64,000 nucleotides of DNA from Hsuehochloa calcarea (lineage: Eukaryota; Streptophyta; Magnoliopsida; Poales; Poaceae). Positions 35,937 through 46,859 of this stretch are shown here, one piece after another. The position numbers and the translations under genes were made by a program. How positions within the stretch are numbered: the first letter of the stretch is position 1; each line of letters begins with the position of its first letter. The stretch lies in contig CM070603.1 of the NCBI GenBank assembly GCA_036346395.1, positions 24,399,045 through 24,463,044 of the forward strand. Direction: 5' to 3'. A model generated the notes under the pieces. That model did not search any database. It worked only from the letters and a program-made list of their open reading frames with translations, and was not told the origin of the DNA.

Positions 35937-37339
35937 TCTGTAACACCCTGACCCAAATTCGGCTCAATGTCCAGCCCACCGTGGGGCGGACCCGCGCACA
36001 CATAGCACCTCACTTACACTTTCATCCTCGCTTCGTGTAAAAGGGTTAACCCGGAGGTGCGATCCAATAGGCATTATATACTACTACAACTCACTTGAGA
36101 TAAGCAATGTGGGACTAATCCCACCACACAACTCCTCATGGGCCACATGGGCCACACTACGAGCAGGCCAGGGTATTACAGGAAGTTTATAAATTATTTT
36201 GAAAAGCAAAATAAAAATGAAAACTGGTTTAAAATAGGGTGAAACGGATAGTTGGTGTGTTCAGGTTTATGCACGAGCTCAATTCAGTGAATGGTTGAGG
36301 CCTAGGGGTTATTTTTGGAAGTCGTCTAAGTCAGTTAAGGACCGGTCTACAAGCTGCGGCTTGTAAAGCCCCTCCGTACTACTACAAGTATGGTATGAGA
36401 CTGACCTGGCTAAATAATTTATAACATTCCTCTGCTAGTTATGCCATTTAGATGTGCGGATGTCAGGTAGACAAAAATTTCCACTTGACGTAAGAGGGAG
36501 ACTTATGGTGGGCTAGTGGCCCAATAGAGGTGAAACCTTAGCGGATATAACTGCTTTGGGATGGAGCATTGTAAATACCTTGTGATAATCGCTTAGTCGC
36601 ACACCTACGGAGGTTTGTCAAATAGACATTATAAGTTGATTATCTCTTGTGGGTAAAGTTGTACAATTTCTGCAGAGTGTAAAACTATTTGAATAGCCAT
36701 ATCCATAGTCATGGACATGCTGAACAAAGTTTTTCGTGGATTAGACTTTAGTTTTACTTTCAAAATATTTTATAAAACAATTTATAACATGGATGGGTGT
36801 CCGTGAGAAAATTATGGGTTGAAGCCCCGAGTTGGTGCCCATGTTCAAGCCGGTGTTAGGTTGGTGCTTTCACTAGCTTTATTAATTCATTTAAAACTCA
36901 ATTTTAGATATTGTAAAACTTGAGCTTTTGAACTTAGCTATTGTATTTAAAATGTCAAACATTACTTTTGCACAAATAACCATATAGCCATTCCTTTGAT
37001 GTATTCCCGCACGCATTATAATATGTTATTGGGTGTAACTTGCGGAGTATATTTTTGTATTCACTCTTGCTTAATAAAATGTTATTCATAAGAGAAGAAC
37101 TTTGCTATCGGTGCTGATCTCGACGACTAGGCCGCTATCCCAGTCGATTGTCTGTGGCAGATTTTGCTGGGCTCTACCTTTTTTGTCTTATGTTGTATTC
37201 TTTATTGTTGGCTTGTAAACCTTTATTGTAATAAACTCTGATATTTATTAATAAAATTGCGCGAGATGTGGTTGCTACCATATTTATTTACTGTGTACAC
37301 TAACTACTATTTCAGGGACTAATATAGAAAACACAGAGC

Positions 37340-37597
37340 TTCAAAAGTTGCAAACTCTACCTGCAAAGTTTGCTTTACATTGTTCTGAACTTACACATCG
37401 CCATGTTCACTAAACTGAATTGAGCACTTCCCGAGATTGATGAGTTGGCCAGTACAAGAAGCATAATTATCCAACACTGACTTGACACGAGCCGCCTGAC
37501 CCGCAACTGCCTTGAAGAATAACAAACAATCATCCACAAAGAGAAGCTGAGAAATACCTAGGGCGCCCCTACAAACTTTCAAAGCCTGTATACCACC
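37340..37597 (-). pseudogene. LINE middle piece: RT palm with FVDD
   Basis: The minus strand reads GGIQALKVCRGALGISQLLFVDDCLLFFKA... then NNVKQTLQVEFATFEA. FVDD is the plant LINE form of the catalytic Y/F-x-DD motif. The left end joins the RT thumb at 33468 across the gypsy LTR. The right end joins QGDPVSPYLFLFIADGLSAL near 39190 across the copia LTR. One frame change lies near 37390. Confidence 0.88.
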
Positions 37598-39138
37598 TAT
37601 TAGTGATATGCCTTAGAGACGATCATAGAGTTGATAGTATCACGTCTATGTTTATGAGTTACTAAATAAATATTATTCTGTTCCTTGAATGAATCATCAG
37701 TTATAAAGATTAACAAGTGTGTGACTTGTTGGTGAATCTCTTTAACTTATATGATATCGTTATAAATGTATCCCTAGTCAGATGTCACTAGTCGGAACAC
37801 TAATGACTCATCGACTAGCACATGTATTGATTGATGGCCATGTTTCACTGGTCATGGATATAGAGATATCAAGTCAATAATGTAAACACATGGTGTTGGA
37901 TTGACCCACCTTGAGACACTATTAAGATTGTTATGATTTTATGTGTCATCGGTTGATCTCAAGCAATGACTATGTATAATCCTTAGACCTGATATCAACA
38001 TGGTTTTCTACATGTGTAATAGCACACTTTGGAGTTGCCAAACGCTAGTCCGTAACTAGGTAGTTATAAAGGTAGCTTTCATGTATGTTGAAACATGCGG
38101 AGGAATATGACTGGTCGGATATAGGATTTGCCCCTCCTAACATAACATGAGGGATATCTCTGGGCCCCTCGATGTGGTCAGATAAAGAAAGTGCATGGTC
38201 ATGCCACTAGTGGTCTAAGAGTTTGACCACGTGAAGTTATCTGACACTTGATAGAAAAAGTATTGAACAGTCCATGTATAACATAATATCTCACATGGAG
38301 TTCAAACCAGATATCATAAGGCAAAGAGAGAATACACGAGCAGGTCGCTCAGTTCGAATAGATACGAACTAGTCGTATGGAGATACGAGTTGGTCGTAGA
38401 TTGGTCAAGCTTGATCACTGACTGGTCGTAAACTAGTCGTAAGGAGTTATGAACTGATCGTATAGAGATACGAGCTAGTCGTAAGTGATGAGGACCTACT
38501 CGTAGATAATATTGCAATTAAGGTTCGTCTGATATAATTTATGTGTATTCGGGAATCGTTATGTCGTGTAGGAACTACTAATGACTCGTGGTCAGAAAGG
38601 TGTTTCCGAGTCACAACCAATTACACATGAATCTAACAGGTCTCACACATAACGGGTTTGAACAAGCGTGTTCGGATAGGATCTATCATAGACACTATGT
38701 AAGGAGATGCATGAGGCTGTTGGGATACACGAGATATACGTAGCGTGAGTTGCTCCACCGAAACCCTAGCCGCCATCTTCTTGAGAGCCTTACCGTGCGA
38801 GTTGGTGCTAGCACACCGGCGAAACGGTATTCCTTCCCTAGACCCGTGGATACCGTAGAGACGCTACTGCGGTTGCTGTTGCGCTCGAGGACGATCCGCG
38901 ATCTTCACAAGGAATGCAACTGGTTGCTGGAGGAGACGATCAACGACGAGGACGCTGGACGATTGACTACGATCACTACATCAACACACTCTACGTTGGA
39001 CCCGGCTACTCTAACTCTTCTTCTACTGCACCGCGCTTCTGGTAGTAATGATCTATAATTTCTTGTTTGCATGATATCCTGACTTATATGGTAGAATTTT
39101 TAAATTATTAGCTAGTATAGCCTACCTGTATTCCTACA
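37598..39138 (+). mobile_element. BARE-1-like Ty1/copia solo LTR inserted in the LINE
   Basis: Begins tattagtgatatgccttaga, which aligns base for base to the BARE-1-type start at the other copy, and ends gcctacctgtattcctaca. Length is 1541 bp. Flanks CCACC (37593-37597) and TCATC (39139-39143) differ by two C/T changes, consistent with a decayed target duplication. The first TG has become TA. It shares long stretches with the minus-strand copy at 2659-4231 ('ttgatggccatgtttcac', 'ccttgaatgaatcatcagtt'). Confidence 0.85.
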
Positions 39139-42080
39139 TCATCGTTCTGAACTTGTGCAAAAGGGCAGACAAACCATCAGCTATAAACAGAAACAGGTAA
39201 GGCGACACAGGGTCACCTTGGCGTAGACTCGAGACGACTGGAAGGGGGCAGAAGCCACCCCATTAAAACGAACCACATAGTGTACCGTAGTAACATATGT
39301 CATCACCCCATCGTACCCATGTCTCATGAGAACCAAACTTCAACAAAGCGTGTTTGAGGAATTCCAAGTGGACCTGGTCATAAGCCTTCGAAAGATCCAG
39401 TTTGTAAGTGCGAAACTTGCTTCGCTCATCCCGGTGAGATTGTAATAGCATGTATGCATTCAAAGGCCACTGGAGCATTGTCAGTGATCATACAGCCCGG
39501 AACAAAAGCTCTTTGATTTGGAGAGAAGTTCCTACAGGAGGGGTCATAGTCGATTGACCAGGCATTTGTACACCACTTTATAGATCACATTACAGAGACT
39601 GATGGGTCTAAAATCATGTAGGTAGGTCTTCCGGGAAGTCCTCCTTGGGACCAAAACAATCACCGCATCATTGACACCCTCAGGCATAGATAGTACAGGA
39701 AGCAAAGAATTCTAGCACCTACCGGCAAACATCTTGTTTCAGCACATCCCAATTTGTCTGAAAGAAACAAGCAGGGAAACCATCAGCCCCTAGAGCTTTT
39801 AAGGGTCCGATCTGGAATAGGGCATCTCCTATTCCTCCTCCGTGAAAGGCTTTCACAACCCTGCATTCGTATCATCAGCAACAATAGTCTGCATCAATTG
39901 AAGTAACGCATCCGACTGAATGCCTGTCCCTGGAAAACAGCTCCCTGAAGTACTTCAAAGCCATACCTTGCATTTTGGGGTCCTTAGAACACCACGACCC
40001 ATCTGCCCTTTTGAGTTTCTCAACACATTTCTTCTTTGCTCTCCAAACAGCTTTACGATGAAAGAATTTAGTGTTTCGGTCACCTTTCCTGATCCAATTA
40101 ATGCGAGATCGTCGAAGCCACATCATTTCCTCCCTATAAAGTAATTGATCCATCTGGGTCATAATGTGCTTAATCTCTGTCATATTGCCCACCGCATCTT
40201 GTGCCTACAATTATGACAATTTGTTCTTGAGTTCCTCCAGCTTCTTTGTGACGTGACCAAACTTTTGCTCACTCCATGATCTGAGAGCGGACATCGTATG
40301 GTGAAGAGCAGCTACCACCTCGCCAAGATCGATCTTGTTTCCTTGGAGTACGCGACCACGCCATCGTGATTTCCTCAAACAGAGACTCATCTCGTTCCCA
40401 CATAATTTCATACCGATGGCAAGTACTCTTCCTCCTCTGCGTCTGTTCGCTCCCAAAAGACAGCAGAATCGACAGTGATCGGACCTTGCAGAAGTCAAAT
40501 GCAACAGACGAGCCTCCAGGAAGGTGTCCATGCAACTCGTATCCGCCACTCCCCTATCGAGGCGAACCCGTACATTCCTCCTGTCGCCCTGCTTGTTGTT
40601 GTATGCCCAGGGTACGCCCGAAAAGCCAATGTCGTGTGAATCACAATGGCTTAGGACTTCCCTGAAATCCATCATCTCTCAGTCCTAGGTGACTCCGAGA
40701 AGTGCTCATACTGCCACAGAGCTTCATTCATGTCACCTACCACAAGCCACGCTTCTGAAGAGACCCCTAGTAGCCTTCTCAACTACTCCCACATATGTTT
40801 ACGGTTCTTCATACACAAAGGTAGCTCGCCATTGTGGACTTTGAGGATGTTCCTGAACTCGCACATCAATATACCTGTGTCCCATAGAAAGAAGTTCCAG
40901 AGCGCAAGACCCCCACTGAACCAGTTACTGTTCATAGCCAAACAATTACGAAGACCAATTCTCCAGCGTAGATCCCGAATACGAACACTGCATCTCCTCG
41001 TCTCCGACCAGAGGCGGTTTTGGGGTTATAAGATCGCACTAGGCAGTCCAATTCATGAACTGTCCGGGGATTCCCCACCCCTGGCAGTTCCAGCACAAAG
41101 CATTCATTGCTCCTGACGGGCCTCACCATGAGGTCCCGTCAGGTTTTTCGGCACAGCTGTCGGTAGTACTTGACTCCTGCTCCTCTTCCCATCATTAACC
41201 ACTAACACATCAGGACTCACACTGCTCTCTTCCGTTACCATCGCAGCCACATAGCCCTCCATGCATTTGCCCAAGATAGTATTGCCCCCGTATACCACCA
41301 TTGTAACCTCACACTATTCTCTGACATACCTAATGTTATCCTGTACCAGTACCTCATCCTTGTTCCGCACCACAGTTCCCCCAGCAACAATGCTAGCCTG
41401 AACCTGCATGCAGCTTATTTACTCCAGCTGTAATGGACTCATCTTCCTCATCAGTTCTCACCTCATCATTCAACGTTGCAGCCGAGGTACTTGCACCAGC
41501 CTAACGTGATGAATTCATGCCCTGGTTCTACCCCTGATCTTGTACTCCATTGAGCTGGCTGCGATGGGCCATTGAAGCTTAGGTTGCGACGAACACCCTT
41601 CGGCACAACCTAGCTTTTGTGCCTTAATTTGGACCAATCCAAATCCTTTGCTTTTCACTTTTAACCACTTGGTTAAAGGCTTGTCAACAGGATGTTCAAG
41701 ATGAACACGCAAATAATCATCCCATGCGCGCGAGACCGCTACTATCCACAGCCACCTTGCAAACCTTCCCAAGCTCTGTGCCTAGCACCTTGCCCATCCG
41801 CTCCGTCATCATCGACAGGGGAAGATCAAATATACAAACCCGGATCGGCAAGGAATCCAATACCACGTTCGACAGCCGAGCCTCTCCATCCTAAGCCGCC
41901 ACCAGGAACGCATCTCCGAGTTATATCCATGGTCCCCCTCCCATAACAAAATTGTAATCACCGGCAGATTTGAACTCCACAAGAAAACGATTACTGAGAA
42001 GCCACTTGTACTCCATTGCATGCGCAAGCCCCAGGCCTTCTATAGGGCTTCGAACATACCTTCAGGGATGTAACCTCCCA
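39139..42080 (-). pseudogene. LINE 5' part: ORF1-like DUF4283, endonuclease, RT N-terminus
   Basis: From the 5' end on the minus strand: a DUF4283-type ORF1 with 'LPIRVCIFDLPLSMMTERMG' (about 41860-41800) and 'LRVHLEHPVDKPLTKWLKVK' (about 41715-41650). Then comes an AP endonuclease C-terminus ('VRLDRGVADTSCMDTF', 'LHLTSARSDHC', about 40570-40470). RT N-terminal blocks follow ('WIRKGDRNTKFFHR', about 40110; 'YKLDLSKAYDQVHLEF', about 39400; 'QGDPVSPYLF', about 39230). Several stops and frameshifts make it dead. Pieces together amount to about 4.7 kb. The 5' end is near 42080. Confidence 0.88.
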
Positions 42081-42114
42081 GCGAAGGTAAATTTTTTTCT
42101 CTTATGCATTATGT

Positions 42115-42560
42115 TTATTAACTGTGTAATTAGTACTAAATTAATTTAATTGTAATTACTTGGTCCAAATAATTTAGTCATAGTTAATTAGTCGTAATCA
42201 CTTAGTCTAATGAATGTAGTTGTAATAAATTTTTTATGATTAATTAGTCATAATTAGTTTAGTCATAGTTGATTAGTCGTAATTAATCAGTCGTGATTAT
42301 TGAGCTCTAGTTAATTAGTCATAATTCATTCAATCATAGTTAATTAGTCGTAATTAATTAGTCATACTTATTTTAGTTAAAATTATTTAGTCGTAATTTA
42401 TTTGTCGTGATTAATTTAGTCATAGTTAATTAGTTGTAATTAATTATTCATAGTTAATTAGTAGTAATTAATTAATCGTAATTGTCATAGTTAACTAGTC
42501 ATAGTTAATTTATTGTAATTAATTTAGTCTTAATTAACTTTGTTGTACTTAATTTTGCCG
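42115..42560. repeat. degenerate AT-rich repeat tract (TTAATTAGTCGTAATTA type)
   Basis: More than 20 diverged copies of 'agtcgtaatta' or 'agtcatagttaatt' run in succession with irregular spacing and no fixed period. The words alternate between TAGTCATAGTTAA and TAGTCGTAATTAA, both ending in near-palindromic TTAATTA. The tract lies just upstream of the plant-mobile-domain pseudogene, so it is probably part of the same transposon. Confidence 0.8.
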
Positions 42561-42693
42561 TTATTTTTTGTTCACGAATAGTGTTGTAATATTTGTGTCT
42601 TTCTGTACTTCACTTCGTTTCAATGCTTAGTTTCCATGTATTTTGGCATTCTATTTGTTCCAAACCGACTTAACATTTCATCTCTTGCAAGCA

Positions 42694-43370
42694 ATGCCTC
42701 TACCGGAGCTACTCAAACCTTTCTACGATGAACCTCACCGCAGTAAGTTGTGGATCACCGAGGGTGGTCCTCCACCTCTCGTGCTTAGGTCAGAGAAGCA
42801 TTATTGGGAGCTTGACCCTCGCTACGTCTCACTACTTCGGGACACGGGTTTGTTGCCCTTTGCGAGGATGCTCGACGTCGGCCGCTACTTCACCCTGGGC
42901 GGGAGTCTCATGTTGGCACTTGTTGACAGATAGAGACCCGGATGCACACCTTCCACTTTCTGTGGGGAGAGATGATGGTCACTCTCCAGGATGTCTCCTT
43001 ATTGACCGGTATGCCGATCACGGGAGACACACTTGTTCTACCCCGTCCGCCGACGGTTTGGACGACCCACTTGGCGCATCGGTTCGGCCTAGCTATGCTA
43101 GATAGGGCCCGTGGTGTACCTCATACATGGCTTAGGCATTTCAATCGATGCCCTGCAGATGTAACAGGTGAGGTTGTTAGGACGCACCTCGCCTCGTACC
43201 TTTTGCATCTTTTCGATTGGGCCTTATTTCCTAGCAAACATGATGATTGAGTGTACCCTAGCTTCGTCCACATTACTGAGTCTTTGGTTGATGCCGAGCC
43301 TGGGAAGATGCCCTATTACAGCTTCGGATCAGCCATCCTTTGCGCCACACATTGGGGTTTGTGTGCATGA
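42694..43370 (+). pseudogene. plant mobile domain (PMD/MAIN-like) pseudogene
   Basis: The first frame reads MPLPELLKPFYDEPHR... LDPRYVSLLRDTGLLPFARM and stops after ALVDR at about 42932. A shifted frame continues MHTFHFLWGEMMVTLQDVSL LTGMPITGDTLVL. It then gives 'GVPHTWLRHFNRCPADV', an in-frame TGA at 43248, 'PSFVHITESLVDAEPGKMPYY' and 'CATHWGLCA'. These are the successive blocks of the PMD found in MAIN/MAIL proteins and in many MULE and Ty3 transposons. One single-base frameshift and one stop make it non-functional. The repeat tract upstream and absence of host-gene structure favour a transposon copy over a host MAIL gene. Confidence 0.82.
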
Positions 43371-44225
43371 CAAATGACACTACTTGTATACGTTGTATTC
43401 ATTATATATATAGAAGATATGCATGTCGCCCGATGGTGTGACTATTCTCCAAAACGATCTCTCTCTTTCTCTCGCTCTCGGTTTCCAAAGAGTCACAATA
43501 TAACTAACTTATAGCTTTCCCCAAGTTCATTACCAAATTTTGCATTCCGCTTCTCATGGAGGCCAAATAGAAAAAATTCACAACATTGTTAGCCACTGAA
43601 AACTACCATGGTATTGTAGGTTTTGCCAAAGCTAAAGGTCCAATAAGGCAACAACCAAGATTGCAATACAGACGGTACATATATTTACCTTTGCAAATAA
43701 TTTATGAAACCTATATTTGAAAAGTTTTAACGTTACCTCTTCAATTCATTTTCTAGTGCTTTATCTTGCAATTGATTTGAGTTTATGATTATTTGTCCTT
43801 ATTATTTGTAATTGTATGCCTCCATTGTTTATTGTTTAACACTATCTTGCTAAACTAATCGTGGTAGGCTACTATACAATAATTGACTTAATTATCTTAA
43901 TGACTTAATCAATACATAATTGACATATCAAGTTAAATTCTAATTACATATTCAAAGGAATGGGTCCACTGTCTTGATATTTATATTTTCACATAACTCC
44001 TAATTGATGTTATCCTTTAAGTTAGGTGCTATTAACACACTAATCATTACCCTTTAATTTATTGGTTTATCCACTAATTAATGCTTATTAAAAATGCAAT
44101 TATCTAAATGTATATCTACTCACAAATTTTAACCGACCAACTAATTATGTGGGGTCCACTGTCAGTCACTCATATTCATCCACAGAGAGAGAGAGAGAGA
44201 GAGAGCACAGAGAGAGGAGGGAGGG
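43371..44225. other. AT-rich spacer with CT and GA microsatellites
   Basis: No gene was seen. A TC-rich run lies at 43457-43480 and a (GA)n run at 44182-44204, the latter 22 bp before the next LTR. Confidence 0.6.
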
Positions 44226-46350
44226 TGTAAGATCGAGGTGGCCGACTAGAGGGGGGTGAATAGGCGGTTTTAAAAATCTTTCGGCTCTAAACCAATATAT
44301 AATGCGGAAGCTAATAACAATTGGTTTTGCATAATTAAAACCTAAATCAACTAGACTCAACTAAGTGCACCAACAATACAAGGAAGCAATCACACAATGA
44401 TATATGAACAATTAAAGCATGTAATGTAAATTGCTCAAAGTAAAGCACAAGTAAAAACAAGATGACACGATTATGTTTTACTGTGGTGTTCGGAGACTTA
44501 CCGGTCTCCCCTAATCCATGTTGAGGTAAGCCCAACCACGTTGGACCGGCTCCACTAATTAAGTCAACACCTCCGAGGTAAGTCCAACACTTGGACCGGT
44601 TCCAAACCGAACCAACACCTCGCTCCACTAGGGTTGCTCTTCCTCCACTCCGGAGATGACGAGCACCAAACCACTCACAAACCGTCGGGTCTTCTCACAA
44701 GCTTCTTGAGAAGATCACCGGGTACGACACCTCCACGCCGTCTAGGTGTCGGCAAACACCAAGAGTAACAAATCCAAACTTTCACTTGAACTAATCAAGT
44801 GTCAACGCTCACGTGGATACACAATCCACTACCTAAGGCAACACATGCACTTAGGGTTTGCTCTCAAATCTCACCAAGTGCAACACATGCACAATAGAGA
44901 AGAAAGCCTAGCTCTTAACTCAAAGAATGAGTATAGCACTCAACAATAATACCAGCAACCTCTCCCAACCGGCCAAGGTGGATATTTATACCCCACACAC
45001 AAAAACTAGCCGTTGGAAGCAAAGTTCCAGAGAAAATCAGGGAAATCAAAAGTTCCGCCATGTATCGGCCGGAACTACCGCACCTCAGCGACAAGCACAA
45101 TAACGGCTATATCAGACGAGAAACTAGCCGTTGAAATTGAGAGCGGAACTTCCGCCAACCAAAATGCGGAAGTTCCTATTTTTGAAAGTTCCACACATAT
45201 CATTGCGGAACTACCGCACTTCCAGAAATTTGGCTAAGTCCTAAAAGGGGTGCTCTTTGGAAAAAACGTTCCGCCTAATTTTTGGAGCTACCGATAATCG
45301 GAAGTTCCTCCCATTACATTGCGGAACTACCGATAATAGGAAGTTCCACCCATCACATTGCGGAACTACCGATTATCCTGACAAACACATCAATGGCTTT
45401 TTCAACAACTTCAATTGCAAAACACATTTACCAATTAATAAGCCATGCCGACAAGGATCAATAGCAAGATTCCTAACAAGTTGTAAAACACATTTGCCAA
45501 CTTTTAGAATCATACCACAAGGAAAAAAGTACATGAATTTACACCATTTGCAAAATATATTTACAAACTTAAGTCACATGCTACAAGAAAACAAACATGA
45601 GCATCAACTATTTGCAAAACACATTTGCAAATAACAGCATCATGCCACAAGGCTAAGGTGCATGGACTTCAACCATTTGCAAAACACGTTTGCAAAATAT
45701 AGTCCCATACTACAAAGATAAAATGTATGAGCATCAATCATTTGCAAAACACATTCGCAAATAATAGCTCCATGCATAGATCTATCAACACATGACTAAC
45801 TCAAACTACTAGTTAAGACCCCTCTTAATAGTACGGCGATCCTATACTAGCAATTCGGTCTATCAACCAAACACCGAGACCGGTAAAAAACTAGAAACTC
45901 ATCCTTAGCCCTAGCTAGTCATACCTTTGCCTTGCACTATCTTGAAGCTTGATGACGCACACCATCACTTCAAGTCCGGGTCAATTACCTAACATGCATC
46001 AACTCATGATGCACTCTTGACTGATGATCAACTCACAATCATCTCTTCTTCTTGAACATCATCGACACACGATGATTTCTTTTTCTTCAAGCTCTTCACA
46101 CACATCAACACATGATGCATCATTTTCTTGAATCTTGACTTGATGATCAACTCATGATCATCCCAAGTCTTCATTATCCTGGAACATAACCTATATATCC
46201 AACTCATGAAAAATGTTAGCTCCACAATATGATTATCATTAATTACCACACCATACCATTAACTCATAATGGTGGGACAAGATACTCAATCTTTCCCTCT
46301 TTGGTAATTGATGATAACCATTTCGATCGCACATAAATTGAATTGATAAT
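44226..46350 (+). mobile_element. family-3 LTR with CGGAA palindromes and minisatellite
   Basis: Begins TGTAAGATCGAGGTGGCCGA with 'ggggggtgaataggcgg', the hallmark of this family (also 13499 and, reversed, 61371). Next come 'gttgaggtaagcccaaccacg' (44520), repeated CGGAA/TTCCG words (45027-45375) and a six-unit minisatellite (45414-45800). The 'cctatactagcaattcggtct' block follows at 45851. The 3' end is uncertain: homology to the 59453-61371 copy suggests about 46310-46360, but no matching target duplication was found next to GAGGG at 44221-44225. The ORFs within it are not genes. Confidence 0.65.
45414..45800 (+). repeat. minisatellite, six units of about 65 bp, in a family-3 LTR
   Basis: The core (a)tttgcaaaacacatttgcaa starts at 45414, 45479, 45546, 45610, 45675 and 45740, so the period is 64-67 bp. 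Units also carry 'catgc-acaagg' and 'atgagcatcaa'. The core is an imperfect palindrome (TTTGCAAA...TTTGCAAA). A single related unit (aactatttgcaaatt) is present near 19516 in the family-3 LTR at 13499-19790. The array therefore grew from one unit. Confidence 0.9.
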
Positions 46351-46392
46351 TGTAACAATATGAGTGTATATATAAAAACTACACAAGTCATA

Positions 46393-46440
46393 TATATATA
46401 CACACACATATATATATATGTATATACATATATATGTACT
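46393..46440. repeat. AT/AC microsatellite
   Basis: Alternating tatata, acacac and tatgtatatac runs. It is followed to 46510 by three spaced copies of 'actacacaag' and a related 'tacactc' style, so it may still be LTR-internal. Confidence 0.8.
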
Positions 46441-46859
46441 CACAACACGAGTATGTGAGAACTACACAAGTTCTACATACTCAAATCATGAATATACAAA
46501 ACTACACAAGCTTTGTATACTCAATCGGATATGTTTTCAAAGTAAAGATCCCAAATATGTGTGGAAAATGGAATATGGATCAATACTAATGAAACCACAA
46601 AATATAGCGTGAGCTACCCCTAAATGTGTGCATACATAAATGTGTAATAAGATCATATGCACATATTCAAGTTTAACTTATGGTTGAGTTCAATCTATAT
46701 TTTGTATCAGAGGAATGCAACAATATATAAGATTAAGATGTCGATTGCATACCTCGTTGAATTTCACCTTTATATCCAAATGAGACTACACAAAATAATA
46801 CTAGACAAAAGAGTTAGTCTCATATTTAGATTTGTCATTGATCACCAAAACATTCTATT

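Larger units (their letters stand above)
35510..36180 (-). mobile_element. TRIM/SMART-type miniature LTR retrotransposon, complete
   Basis: The 671-bp element is flanked by exact GGAAG (35505-35509 and 36181-36185). On the minus strand the 5' LTR is 36180-35939 (242 bp, TGTAATACCCTGG...GGGTGTTACA). It is followed after 2 bp by a primer site TGGTATCAGAGC (35936-35925) for initiator tRNA-Met, then about 200 bp without coding capacity. Next is a purine tract ending GAGGGGGGGTGAG (35741-35729), then the 3' LTR 35728-35510 (219 bp). The 3' LTR lacks about 30 bp near its outer end but keeps the terminal TGTA on the plus strand. It sits inside the gypsy LTR and must have been moved by another element's enzymes. 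Confidence 0.94.
33469..37339 (+). mobile_element. Ty3/gypsy family-1 LTR inserted in the LINE, holds a TRIM
   Basis: Starts at cttaatgtcctaaag, aligned to TGTAACATCCCAAAA of the intact family-1 LTR, and runs to 'gaaaacacagag'. There it stops about 35 bp short of the usual ...CTGACA end. The palindrome is at 36685-36696 with one change (CTATTTGAATAG). The LINE on either side is interrupted mid-RT, and about 11 codons of LINE are missing at the junction. LTR tip and LINE bases were therefore probably lost together, which explains the absent target duplication. It contains two 35-bp tandem units at 34327-34396. The 197-aa ORF at 34082-34675 is GC-rich LTR sequence. Confidence 0.82.

Noticed and set aside
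45257..45634. 125-aa ORF with internal repeats
   Set aside because: The repeats are the CGGAA palindrome tract and minisatellite of the LTR read in frame; it is not a repeat protein.
45414..45800. CRISPR-like regular spacing of repeats
   Set aside because: The units are contiguous and diverged, spacers are themselves related, and the host is a plant nuclear genome.
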